A DNA stretch of 64,000 nt, from positions 310,001-374,000 of the forward strand of contig NZ_JBNXUM010000001.1 in NCBI RefSeq assembly GCF_050563545.1, given 5' to 3'. Within the stretch, counting starts at the first letter, position 1, and every line of letters begins with the position of its first letter. The position numbers were made by a program, and so were the translations under genes. The notes beneath the pieces were generated by a model. The model did not search any database. It was given only the letters and a program-made list of their open reading frames with translations, and was not told where the DNA came from. Positions 17,180 through 25,841 of the stretch are shown here, in pieces. Source of the DNA: Falsiroseomonas sp050563545. GTDB taxonomy: Bacteria > Pseudomonadota > Alphaproteobacteria > Acetobacterales > Acetobacteraceae.

Positions 17180-20100
17180 ATGAACGACGAGGCCACACGC
17201 GACGGACGCGCCGCGGCGAGCGCCACGACGCGCGCCGCGCCCCCGCTCGAGCCGCTGCTGGTCGCCGTCGGCGCCTCCGCCGGCGGGCTTGCCGCCGCCG
17301 AGGCGCTGCTCGCCGGTCTCGACGGCGACCTGCCTCTCGTCATCGTTATCGCCCAGCACCTCGCGCCAGGCGACGAGCCCGGCTTCGCCCGTGTCCTGGC
17401 CGAGCGCGCCGGGCTCGGGGTCGCCGTGGCCGAGGACGGCATGGCGCTGCAGCCCGGCACCGCGCTGGTGATCCCCCCGGACCGCGAGGTCGCGTTCCGC
17501 GTCAACCGCATCCGGCTGCGCCCGCTCCGCCGCGGCGCCGGCGTGGGCGACCGCCGGCTCAACCCCGTCGACCGCCTGTTCCGTGCCGTCGCGACCGCCT
17601 TCGGCGCGCGCGCCGTCGGCATCGTGCTGTCGGGCACCGGCGTGGACGGGGCGATGGGCCTGCAGGCGATCGGCGAGGCCGGCGGGCTGACCATGGCGCA
17701 GGACCCCGCCACCGCCTCGCGCCGCGACATGCCCGATGCCGCCGGCGCCTCCGGCTTCGCCGACCTCGTCGCCGCCCCGGGCGCGCTCGCCGCCGCGCTG
17801 GCCGAGCACGACCGCCACCGCCGCGACCGCGTGCTGGCCGAAGGCCCGCCGGGCGGCGCGGCCGCGCAGCGCAGCGCCGTCGTGGGGCTGCTGCCGGAGG
17901 TCTGCGCGCTGCTGCGGGAACGCACCGGCCATGATTTCCGCCACTACAAGGCCAGCACCCTGGTCCGCCGGGTGGAACGGCGGATGCGGGTGCTGCGCCT
18001 CGACAACCCGCGGCTCTACATCGAGCGCCTGGGGACCGACCCGCAGGAGCCCGCGACGCTCTTCCGCGAGCTGCTGATCGGCGTCACCGGCTTCTTCCGC
18101 GACTCCGAGGCCTTCGCCGTCCTGGCGGAGCGCGCGCTGGACCCGCTGCTCGCCACCCGCTCCTCCTCCGATCCCCTGCGCATCTGGGTCGCGGGCTGCG
18201 CGACCGGCGAGGAAGCCTATTCCGTCGCCATGCTGGTGCGCGAGCGGCTGGACGGCATGGTGGCGCCGCCGCCGGTGCAGATCTTCGCCACCGATGTGAA
18301 CGAGCGGGCGCTCGCCACCGCGCGGCGCGGCATCTATCCCGTCTCGATCGCCGCCAGCGTCTCGCCCGAGCGGCTGGAGCGCTTCTTCACGCGCCGTGGG
18401 CGCCAGCTGCAGGTGACGGAGGAGCTGCGGGCGATGTGCCTCTTCTCCCCGCACAACATCATCGCCGACCCGCCCTTCTCGCGCCTCGACCTGATCTGCT
18501 GCCGCAACATGCTGATCTATTTCGGCGCGCATCTGCAGAAGAAGCTGATCCCGGTCTTCCACTACGCGCTGCGCCCCGGCGGCTTCCTCTTCCTCGGCAC
18601 CTCGGAGACGCTGACCGGCCATGCGGAGCTGTTCCGCCCGGTCGATCCGCGCCATCGCCTGGCCCAGCGCAGCGCCGGGCGCGGCATCGCCCCGCCGGGC
18701 AGCCCCGGCCCGCGCACCGTGCCGCGCGCGGCGCCGGAGCTTCCCCTGGCGCCCTGGCAGGAACCCGCGGGCGGCCTCGCCCCCGCGCCCGACGCCGATC
18801 TCGGCGCCATCGCGCACCGCATCCTGCTCGACGAGTTCGCGCCGGCCTATGCCATCGTCACCGGGGAGGGCAGCGCCGTCTATCTCTCGGAGAAGGCGGG
18901 CCGCTACCTCCAGCCGCCCTCGGGCAGCTTCACCAACGCCGTCACGCGCATGGCGCGGCGGGGGCTCGGCGTCGGGCTGCGCGCCGCGCTGTCCGAAGCC
19001 GTGCGCATCCGCCGCGCCGTGGTGCGCGAGGGGCTTCAGGTGCAGACCGAGCGCGGCGCCCAGCCCCTGCGCCTGACCTGCCAGCCCATGCCCGAGCTCG
19101 GCCGCGGCGAGGACCTCTACATGCTGGTCTTCGAGGAAGCCGGCCCGCCGCGTGCGCAGGGTGCGGCCGGCGGCATCGCGCCGGACGCGGAGGCCGTGAT
19201 CGGCCAGCTCGAGCGCGACCTGCTGCACACGCGCGAGGACCTGGAGCGTGCTGTCCAGGACCTCGAGGCGGCGAACGAGGAGCTGAAGGCCTCCAACGAG
19301 GAGCTCCTCTCGATGAACGAGGAGCTGCAGTCCAGCAACGAGGAGCTCGAGACCAGCAAGGACGAAGTGCAGTCCGCCAATGGCGCGCTCGCCGCCGCGA
19401 ATGCCGACCTCGAGAACCTGCTGCGCGCCACCCGCATCGCCACGATCTTCCTCGACGGGGAGGGGCGGGTGCGGAGTTTCACCCCCGCGGCGACCGCGAT
19501 CTACCCGATCGCGCCGGGCGACATCGGCCGGCCGCTGGCGCATCTGACGCATGGGCTGAAGGACCTGCCGCCGCTGCCGACGGCCGAGGCGCTGCGCGAG
19601 GCGCCCGACGGCGTCGAGCACGAGGCCGAATCCGAGGACGGCCACTGGTACCTCCGCCGCGTCCTGCCCTATCGCGCGCACGACCAGGCGGAGGAAGGGC
19701 TGGTCGTCACCTTCCTCGACATCACCCGTCGCAAGCAGGACGAGCAGGCGCTCGCGCGCGGCGCGGAACGCTTCCGGCGCGCGCAGGAAGCCGGCCAGAC
19801 CGGCACCTTCGAATGGGACGCGGTGGCGGATGCGGCGGTGTGGTCGGACGGCATCTATCGCCTGCTCGGGTTGCCGCCGGGGTCGGAGGCGAACCTCGGG
19901 ACCTTCCTGTCCCTGGTCCACCCGGACGACGTCGCGGGGCTGCAGGGCGCGCTCGCGGCCGCCGGCGCCACCGGCCGCTTCGACGCGGAGTTCCGCATCC
20001 TCCGCGCCGACACCGGCGAGATGCGCTGGATCGCGGCACGCGGCGATGCCGGGCGCGACACCGAAGGCCGGCTGCTCGGCATCCACGGGGTCAACGTCGA

Positions 20101-21511
20101 CATCACGGCGCTGCGCCGCGCCGAGGACGAGCGCGCGGCGGCCAACGCCCGCGCAAGCCTCGCCATGCGCGCCGGCGACCTCGTCTCCTGGGAGGTCGAG
20201 GCCGAGACGGGCAGGCTGCTCGGCGATGCCGGGCTGGCCGAGCTGTTCGGCGTGCCGGCCGACGAGCTCGACGGCACGATGGCGCCCTTCGTCGGACGCG
20301 TGCACCCCGAGGACCGTGACGCCGTGCTGGCGGCTTTCGAGCCCGCCAGGACGGCAGGCGGCGTCTACCGCGCGGAGTTCCGGGTGATCCGAGGGGATGG
20401 CGAGACCCGCTGGCTGCTCGGCGCGGGCCAGGGGATCGCCGGCCACAACGGCTCGGTGCGGGTGATCGGCTACAACACGGACGTGACGGAGCGGCGCCGC
20501 GCGGAGGCCGCGCTGCGCGACGCGCTGGCCGAGCTGCAGGCGATCTACGACACCGCGCCGGTCGGCCTCTGCGTCTTCGACACCGAGCTCCGCTTCCGCC
20601 GCATCAATGCCCGGCTGGCAGAGATCAACGGTGTGCCCGCCGAGGCGCATCTCGGCCGGACGGCGGGCGAGGTCGTCCCGGCCCTCGCCGGCCAGGCGGA
20701 GGCGGCGCTGCGCCGCGTGCTCGGGACCGGCGAGCCGGTGCTCGGCCTCGAGATCACGGGCGAGACCCCGGCGCAGCCCGGCGTGCGCCGCATGTGGGAA
20801 GAGAACTGGCTGCCGCTGCGCGACGGCGCTGGGCGGATCATCGGCGTCAACATCGTCGCCGAGGAAGTCACGCAGCGCCGCGCGCAGGAAGCCCAGCTGC
20901 GCACCCTGATGCGCGAGCTGGACCACCGCGTGAAGAACACGCTAGCCGTCGTGCAGTCGCTGGCGCACCAGACGCAGCGCGCCACCGCGACCGAGCCCGC
21001 GCGCTTCTGGGACGACTTCGCCCCGCGGCTGCGCGCGCTCGCCCGCTCGCACGACATGCTGACCGCGCGCAGCTGGGCCGGCGCGCCCCTGCGGGAGGTG
21101 CTGGAGCGCACGCTCGCGGCCTATGTCAGCACGCAGGAGCCGGCCCGCATCACGTTCGGCGGCGAGGACGCGATGCTGGCGCCGGGCACGGTGGTCGGGC
21201 TCAGCATGGTCTTCCACGAGCTCGCCACCAACGCCGCGAAGTACGGCGCCCTTGCCGTCCCGCATGGCCGGCTGACGGTGAGCTGGAGCATGACGGGCGA
21301 GGACGAGGCGTCGCGGCGGCTGCTGGTGGACTGGGTCGAATTCGGCCGCCGCGGCACCGGCGGCGCGCCGGTACGGCGCGGCTTCGGCACGCGCCTCGTC
21401 GACAGCGTCGTGATGCACGATCTCGGCGGCGAGGTGCGCCGGACCGAGAAGACCGGCGGCTTCGCCTATGCCTTCGACATCCCCTTCGGCACCCGCAACG
21501 CTGCGCCGTGA
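17180..21511 (+). CDS. CheB-CheR-PAS-HWE histidine kinase fusion
   Basis: A 1443-residue sensor. Residues 25-205 form a CheB methylesterase domain with the triad Ser33 (GASAGG), His60 (AQHL) and Asp156 (GTGVDGAMG). Residues about 233-493 form a CheR methyltransferase domain with the SAM motif GCATGEEAY near 338 and RNMLIYF near 441. A PAS-like stretch follows, then a Glu/Asn-rich coiled coil at about 673-750 (repeats of ANEELKASNEEL type) and about four PAS domains. An HWE kinase module has His1249 in ELDHRVKNTL, FHELATNAAKYGAL and the W-x-E at 1385-1387. The two chemotaxis domains appear intact. There is no receiver domain or partner regulator nearby, so the pathway is unknown. The ATG at 17180 is preferred to one 12 codons earlier. 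Cytoplasmic; no membrane segment seen. Confidence 0.93.
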   Translation: MNDEATRDGRAAASATTRAAPPLEPLLVAVGASAGGLAAAEALLAGLDGDLPLVIVIAQHLAPGDEPGFARVLAERAGLGVAVAEDGMALQPGTALVIPPDREVAFRVNRIRLRPLRRGAGVGDRRLNPVDRLFRAVATAFGARAVGIVLSGTGVDGAMGLQAIGEAGGLTMAQDPATASRRDMPDAAGASGFADLVAAPGALAAALAEHDRHRRDRVLAEGPPGGAAAQRSAVVGLLPEVCALLRERTGHDFRHYKASTLVRRVERRMRVLRLDNPRLYIERLGTDPQEPATLFRELLIGVTGFFRDSEAFAVLAERALDPLLATRSSSDPLRIWVAGCATGEEAYSVAMLVRERLDGMVAPPPVQIFATDVNERALATARRGIYPVSIAASVSPERLERFFTRRGRQLQVTEELRAMCLFSPHNIIADPPFSRLDLICCRNMLIYFGAHLQKKLIPVFHYALRPGGFLFLGTSETLTGHAELFRPVDPRHRLAQRSAGRGIAPPGSPGPRTVPRAAPELPLAPWQEPAGGLAPAPDADLGAIAHRILLDEFAPAYAIVTGEGSAVYLSEKAGRYLQPPSGSFTNAVTRMARRGLGVGLRAALSEAVRIRRAVVREGLQVQTERGAQPLRLTCQPMPELGRGEDLYMLVFEEAGPPRAQGAAGGIAPDAEAVIGQLERDLLHTREDLERAVQDLEAANEELKASNEELLSMNEELQSSNEELETSKDEVQSANGALAAANADLENLLRATRIATIFLDGEGRVRSFTPAATAIYPIAPGDIGRPLAHLTHGLKDLPPLPTAEALREAPDGVEHEAESEDGHWYLRRVLPYRAHDQAEEGLVVTFLDITRRKQDEQALARGAERFRRAQEAGQTGTFEWDAVADAAVWSDGIYRLLGLPPGSEANLGTFLSLVHPDDVAGLQGALAAAGATGRFDAEFRILRADTGEMRWIAARGDAGRDTEGRLLGIHGVNVDITALRRAEDERAAANARASLAMRAGDLVSWEVEAETGRLLGDAGLAELFGVPADELDGTMAPFVGRVHPEDRDAVLAAFEPARTAGGVYRAEFRVIRGDGETRWLLGAGQGIAGHNGSVRVIGYNTDVTERRRAEAALRDALAELQAIYDTAPVGLCVFDTELRFRRINARLAEINGVPAEAHLGRTAGEVVPALAGQAEAALRRVLGTGEPVLGLEITGETPAQPGVRRMWEENWLPLRDGAGRIIGVNIVAEEVTQRRAQEAQLRTLMRELDHRVKNTLAVVQSLAHQTQRATATEPARFWDDFAPRLRALARSHDMLTARSWAGAPLREVLERTLAAYVSTQEPARITFGGEDAMLAPGTVVGLSMVFHELATNAAKYGALAVPHGRLTVSWSMTGEDEASRRLLVDWVEFGRRGTGGAPVRRGFGTRLVDSVVMHDLGGEVRRTEKTGGFAYAFDIPFGTRNAAP

Positions 21512-21533
21512 GGCGCCGCGCGCGACGCCTCAC
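21508..21533. terminator. Hairpin spanning both convergent stop codons
   Basis: GTGAGGCG (21508-21515) pairs with CGCCTCAC (21526-21533). The kinase TGA (21509-21511) and the sugar-kinase stop (complement of 21530-21532) lie in opposite arms. It could stop transcription from both sides; no U-run. Confidence 0.5.
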
Positions 21534-22447
21534 GCGGGCTGCGCGGGATCGCGCAGCAGCTCCTCCAGCATCGCACGGTCCGGCGTCGCGCCGTCGCGCG
21601 CGCGCAAAGCGCCCGCGGCCGAGGCGAAGCGCATGGCCTGCGCGACGTCCTGGCCCTCCGCGATCGCCAGCGCATAGGCGCCGTGGAACACGTCGCCCGC
21701 GCCTGTCGTGTTCGTCGCCATCACGCGGAAGGCCGGCATGCGGCGCGGCGTCGGGTCGTCGCGCGTCATCCAGAGCGTGCCCTTCTCGCCCTGCGTCACC
21801 GCCGCGACCCTGCAGCCGGAATCCAGCGCCTTGCGGAGCGCCTCCGCCGGCCGCAGCCCCGGCGCGAAATTGCCCAGACCCGGCACCGAGAACACCGCGT
21901 GGTCCACGCGCGGCACCAGGTCGAGCAGGATGCGCGTCTCCGTCTTCTCGCCGTCGATCACCGTCGGCACGCCCTTCGCGCGCGCGTGGTCCAGCGCCTT
22001 GGCCGCGCCTTCCGGCCAGCGGGGGTCGCAGAGGAAGCACCGCGCCCCGTCGATCAGCGACAGGTCCAGCCAGTCCGGCTCCGTGCCGAGGTTCTCGCCG
22101 CGATAGCTGTAGATGCTGCGCTCGCCCTGCGGATCCACCAGCACCGCCGAGACCGGCGTCCGCCCGCCCGGCGCGAGGCGGCATTGCGAGACATCCACCC
22201 CCTGCGCCGCCAGCGCGTCCAGCAGCGGCCGGCCGTTCAGGTCGTCGCCGACGCGCCCCCAGAAGATGCAGTGCCCCCCGAGCCGCGCCACGGCGATCGA
22301 GGCGTTCGCCGCCAGCCCGCCCGCGCCCAGCGCGTAGCTCCGCGCGCGATTCTTCGACGGGGGCTGGACCACGTCGTCCACGTGGAAGGTATGGTCCATC
22401 ACGACACTGCCGAGGCAGACGACGATGGGACGGGGAAGCTCGGCCAT
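21530..22447 (-). CDS. PfkB-family carbohydrate kinase
   Basis: A 305-residue ribokinase-like kinase that phosphorylates a sugar or nucleoside with ATP. It starts PIVVCLGSVVMDHTFHVD and has the GGLAANASIAVARLGG substrate/first PfkB motif near residue 42. The second motif, NTTGAGDVFHGAYALAIAEG near residue 245, carries the anion hole and catalytic Asp. Sequence style resembles the ketohexokinase/ribokinase branch; the substrate is unclear. It is divergent from the RluA-family gene and their 5' ends touch or overlap, so they share a regulatory region. Confidence 0.92.
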   Translation of the reverse strand: MAELPRPIVVCLGSVVMDHTFHVDDVVQPPSKNRARSYALGAGGLAANASIAVARLGGHCIFWGRVGDDLNGRPLLDALAAQGVDVSQCRLAPGGRTPVSAVLVDPQGERSIYSYRGENLGTEPDWLDLSLIDGARCFLCDPRWPEGAAKALDHARAKGVPTVIDGEKTETRILLDLVPRVDHAVFSVPGLGNFAPGLRPAEALRKALDSGCRVAAVTQGEKGTLWMTRDDPTPRRMPAFRVMATNTTGAGDVFHGAYALAIAEGQDVAQAMRFASAAGALRARDGATPDRAMLEELLRDPAQPA

Positions 22448-23156
22448 GAGGGGAAGGCTGCCCGGTCATGCTGCACCGCGGCAAGAAGGAATTGCGCTGC
22501 CGGACTGGCTGCCCGCGCGATTGCTGCATGTCGGACCGGAGGTGATCGTTCTCGACAAGCCCGCGGGGCTGCCGGTTTCCGCGCGATCGGGCGAGAGCCT
22601 GGAACGCTGGCTGCCCGCGCTGCGCATGGGCAAGCGGCGAGACCCGCAGCCCGCGCACCGGCTGGATGCCGACACCGCGGGCTGCCTGGTGCTGGGCCGC
22701 ACCGCGCCGATGCTGGCCAGGCTCAACGCGCTGTTTGCGGGGCGCGAGGTCGGGAAGACCTATTGGGCCGTGCTGCGCGGCGAGTTGCGCGGCGAGGCTA
22801 GCGTGATCGAGGCGCCGCTGCGCAAGGTCAGCACCAGGGAACGGGGCTGGCGGATGGAGGTGCACGAAGCCGGCGATCCCGCCCGCACCGCCTGGCGCGT
22901 GCTCGGCCGCGCGCCCGGCCTCACCTTCGTGGAGTTCACGCCCGAAACCGGCCGCACGCACCAGCTGCGCGTTCACGCCGCGCATCTCGGCGCGCCGATC
23001 CTCGGCGACGCAATGTACGGAGGCGGGCCCGGCCGGCTGCACCTGCTGGCGCGCGCGATCGCGCTGCCGCTTGATCCGCCGCTACGCGTCGAGGCGCCGG
23101 TGCCAGACCACATGCGCGACGCGGTGGCGGCGTGCTCTCCCGCCGCGCCCGGCTGA
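22446..23156 (+). CDS. RluA-family pseudouridine synthase
   Basis: A roughly 236-residue enzyme that isomerises uridine in rRNA or tRNA. The RluA/RsuA core is VLDKPAGLPVSARSG, then the catalytic-Asp motif PAHRLDADTAGCLVLG near residue 78, KTYWAVLRGEL, and ETGRTHQLRVHAAHLGAPILGD near the end. There is no S4 domain, as in RluA/RluC-short and TruC types. The start is uncertain: ATG at 22446 or 22425 both overlap the divergent PfkB start. The target base cannot be predicted. Confidence 0.9.
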   Translation: MRGRLPGHAAPRQEGIALPDWLPARLLHVGPEVIVLDKPAGLPVSARSGESLERWLPALRMGKRRDPQPAHRLDADTAGCLVLGRTAPMLARLNALFAGREVGKTYWAVLRGELRGEASVIEAPLRKVSTRERGWRMEVHEAGDPARTAWRVLGRAPGLTFVEFTPETGRTHQLRVHAAHLGAPILGDAMYGGGPGRLHLLARAIALPLDPPLRVEAPVPDHMRDAVAACSPAAPG

Positions 23157-23257
23157 GCCGCGTCCCTTCACGACCGCGATCCCACCTCGCCGGGGCGCTT
23201 GAATCGCCGAGTCGCCGGGGCATAGGCTCCGGCCGCCAGCAGCGGGAGGGAGTGACG

Positions 23258-23668
23258 ATGGCCAATCTCGAAACGGCCAGGGCGTTCTTCGAGGCTCTCG
23301 ACACCGGGCAAGGCTGGGAGGCGTGCCGCCCGCATTGCGCGCCGGGCGCCACCTTCAGCGCCCAGGCGGGCGCGCTGGCGGACATCCGCACCCTGGAACA
23401 GTACAGCGAGTGGATGAAGGGCCTTCTTACCGTGCTGACCGACGGCAGCTACGAGCTCCATGCCTTCGCCGAGGACCCGGGGCGCGAACAGGTGCTGGCC
23501 TTCGCCACCTTCACCGGCACGCACAAGGCGGGTGGCCCGGTGCCGCCGACGGGGAAGACCACGCGCACCGAGTACGTCTATGCCATCCGGTTCCGCGACG
23601 GAAAGGTCGCCCACATGACCAAGATCTGGAATGACGGCTACGCGCTGAAGGAGCTCGGCTGGGGCTGA
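23258..23668 (+). CDS. SnoaL/NTF2-like protein
   Basis: A 136-residue single-domain protein of the SnoaL-like NTF2 fold. It starts ANLETARAFFEALDTGQGWEAC; the C-terminal half has EYVYAIRFRDGKVAHMTKIWND, the family's beta-sheet with R-F-x-D-G-K-V. The ATG at 23258 follows GGGAGGGAG at a good distance; a longer reading overlaps the RluA gene. Members include polyketide cyclases, small isomerases and binding proteins, so no reaction is assigned. Confidence 0.85.
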   Translation: MANLETARAFFEALDTGQGWEACRPHCAPGATFSAQAGALADIRTLEQYSEWMKGLLTVLTDGSYELHAFAEDPGREQVLAFATFTGTHKAGGPVPPTGKTTRTEYVYAIRFRDGKVAHMTKIWNDGYALKELGWG

Positions 23669-23702
23669 GACGGGGGCACGGCGTCCCGCCCGCCGCGCGC
23701 GC

Positions 23703-25841
23703 TCATCGCACGCGCAGCTCGGCGCGTGCCGAGACGCCATCCGCGTCCAGCACCGTCACGCGGTAGAAGCCAGGCCCCGGCGGTGTCCAGGCGGCCTCGC
23801 GGCGCGCGCGCTCCGCCTCGAGCGGCGCGCCGTCCACCAGGAAGGTCAGCGGCCGGCGCCCGCCCGCGGCGCGGATCGTCACCGTCCCGCCCTCCATCAG
23901 CACCGCATTCGGCATCGGGAACAGCAGCCGCAGCCGGTCCGCCGGCTCCGCACCCGCCATCGCATTCGCCGGCGCCGCGCGCACCGCCAGCGCCTCGCGC
24001 GGGGCCGCGGGCAGCAGCGCGAAGGCGCGAGCCAGCACGGGGAGCGCGAGCGTGCGGCCCTGCGCGCCGGGGATCGGCGTGCCGTCGGGCCGACCCACCC
24101 ACACGCCGGCGACATGCCGCGCGTCCAGCCCTAGCGCCCAGGCGTCGCGCCCGCCCCAGCTCGTGCCCGTCTTCCAGGCGACGCCCGTCGGCCCGCCCTC
24201 GGGGAAGCGCTGCACCAGCACGCCCGCGACCTGCGCCGCCGCGCGCGGCGCGATCACCGGCGTGCGCAGGACATCGTCGCCGGGCGCGACGCGCAGCGGC
24301 GCCGCGCGGCCGCCATCGCCGAGCACGGCATAGAGCGAGACCATCCCGCGCAGCGTCATCCCCGCCCCGCCGAGCGCCAGCGGCAGCGACGGCTCGGCCC
24401 CCGCCGGCAGCCGGGGCGGCACGCCGGCCGCCTTCAGCATGGAGGCGAAGCGCAGCGCGCCGACCTCGTTCAGCAGGGCGACAGCGGGCAGGTTCAGCGA
24501 TTGCCGCAGCGCGTCGGCCGCGGTGACGCGCCCCGCGAATCCGCGGTCGAAATTCTCCGGGGCATAGGCGCCGAAGCGCAGCGGCATGTCCGCGATCACG
24601 CTGTCGGGCCGCGCGACGCCGTTCTCGAAGGCGAGCGCGTAGAGGAAGGGCTTCAGCGCCGATCCCGGCGAGCGCACCGCGCGCGAGAGATCCAGCATGC
24701 CCGCGCGGGATTCCTCGCCGAAGGCGCCGCCGACCAGCGCACGGATCTCGCGGCTGTCGATGTCGGCGATGACCATGGCGAGTGCGGCGCGGTCCGGCAG
24801 GTCGCGCAGCGCCTCGCCCGCCAGGCGTTCCGCCGCGCGCTGCAGGTCGCGATCCAGCGTCGTCGCGATACGCGCCCCGGCTGGCGCACCCCGGGACAAT
24901 TCGCGCGCGAGATGCGGCGCGAGACGCGGCATCGGCAGCCGGCGCTGCGGCACCGCCTGCGCCAGCGCATGCGCGCGTTCGTCGGCGTTGACCTCTCCCG
25001 CCCCGGAAGCGCGCGCGAGCAGCACCGCGTCGCGCGCGCGCCGCGCGGCCTCGGCGTGGCGGTCGGGCCGCAGCGCCTCCGGCTTTCGCGCGAGCGCGAC
25101 GAGCAGCGCGGATTCCGCAGCGTCCAGCGTCGCCGGCGCGCGGCCGAACCAGGCGAGCGATCCCGCGCGCAGCCCCTCGAGGTTGCCGCCCTGCGGGGCG
25201 AGGGTCAGCCAGATCCCAAGGATCTCGTCCTTGCTGTATCGCGCTTCCAGCTGCAGCGCGCGCGCGATCTCGATGAGCTTGGATCGCAGCGTGCGCGGGC
25301 GGGGCTCGAGCAGGCGTGCGGCCTGCATGGTGAGGGTGGAGCCGCCGGAGACGACGCGCCCCGCGCGGATCCACTGCGCGGACGCGCGGGCGAGCGCGAC
25401 GGGGTCCACGCCGGGGTGATGACGGAAGCGCCGGTCCTCCGCGGCGATCAGCATCGCGATCAGGTGCGGCGGCACGTCGCCGATGTCGGTGCGCAGCCGC
25501 CAGGTGCCGGCGGCGGAGAGGACGGAGAGCGTGCGGGCGTCGCGGTCCAGGATCTCGATGCCGGCGGCGCGGTAGCGGGACAGGTTGGGGGGGAAGAGGC
25601 GGTCGAGGGTGAAGAAGGTGAGGACGAGGATGGCGAAGGCGCCGAGCGACCACGCGGCGCGCTTGCGGATGCGCGCGCGGCCCCCTCGCCATCCCTCCCC
25701 CGCAACAGCGAGGGAGGGGGAAGTGGGATGCGGGGGAGGTGCGCCAAGTTGTCCTCCCCCGTGCGCTGCTTCTCCTCCCCCGCTGTTGCGGGGGAGGCCG
25801 GGAGGGGGCAAAGGCGCCGCCTTCACCACCCCCTGCCTCAC
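23703..25841 (-). CDS. pbpC: Penicillin-binding protein 1C (transglycosylase/transpeptidase)
   Basis: A 712-residue bifunctional peptidoglycan synthase of the PBP1C class. A membrane anchor lies near residues 62-78. The GT51 domain has AAEDRRFRHHPGVDP (catalytic Glu) and SGGSTLTMQAARLL. The transpeptidase domain has SPGSALKPFLYALAFENG (SxxK serine), SLN and KTGTSWGGRDAWALG. A BiPBP_C beta-domain forms the C-terminus. The start is GTG at 25841, forming a GTGA overlap with the alpha-2-macroglobulin stop; no other in-frame start codon was found close to the anchor. As a result residues about 11-54 are encoded by a GC-rich palindromic repeat and are Pro/Gly/Arg-rich, unlike homologues. It works with the preceding gene product in the periplasm. 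Confidence 0.93.
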   Translation of the reverse strand: MRQGVVKAAPLPPPGLPRNSGGGEAAHGGGQLGAPPPHPTSPSLAVAGEGWRGGRARIRKRAAWSLGAFAILVLTFFTLDRLFPPNLSRYRAAGIEILDRDARTLSVLSAAGTWRLRTDIGDVPPHLIAMLIAAEDRRFRHHPGVDPVALARASAQWIRAGRVVSGGSTLTMQAARLLEPRPRTLRSKLIEIARALQLEARYSKDEILGIWLTLAPQGGNLEGLRAGSLAWFGRAPATLDAAESALLVALARKPEALRPDRHAEAARRARDAVLLARASGAGEVNADERAHALAQAVPQRRLPMPRLAPHLARELSRGAPAGARIATTLDRDLQRAAERLAGEALRDLPDRAALAMVIADIDSREIRALVGGAFGEESRAGMLDLSRAVRSPGSALKPFLYALAFENGVARPDSVIADMPLRFGAYAPENFDRGFAGRVTAADALRQSLNLPAVALLNEVGALRFASMLKAAGVPPRLPAGAEPSLPLALGGAGMTLRGMVSLYAVLGDGGRAAPLRVAPGDDVLRTPVIAPRAAAQVAGVLVQRFPEGGPTGVAWKTGTSWGGRDAWALGLDARHVAGVWVGRPDGTPIPGAQGRTLALPVLARAFALLPAAPREALAVRAAPANAMAGAEPADRLRLLFPMPNAVLMEGGTVTIRAAGGRRPLTFLVDGAPLEAERARREAAWTPPGPGFYRVTVLDADGVSARAELRVR
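25679..25810. repeat. GC-rich palindromic repeat inside the pbpC 5' coding region
   Basis: An outer inverted repeat (GGCCCCCTCG at 25679-25688, GGAGGGGGC at 25801-25809) encloses two inner palindromes. The better one has arms CCTCCCCCGC (25774-25783) and GCGGGGGAGG (25788-25797) around TGTT. Same layout as the copy at 61784-61891. It falls within the predicted pbpC reading frame, which stays open through it. Confidence 0.8.

Noticed and set aside
16985..20926. A 1313-residue minus-strand open frame
   Set aside because: It is antisense to the CheB-CheR kinase and aldolase, is Arg/Gly/Ala-rich without motifs, and is open only because of GC-rich codon bias.
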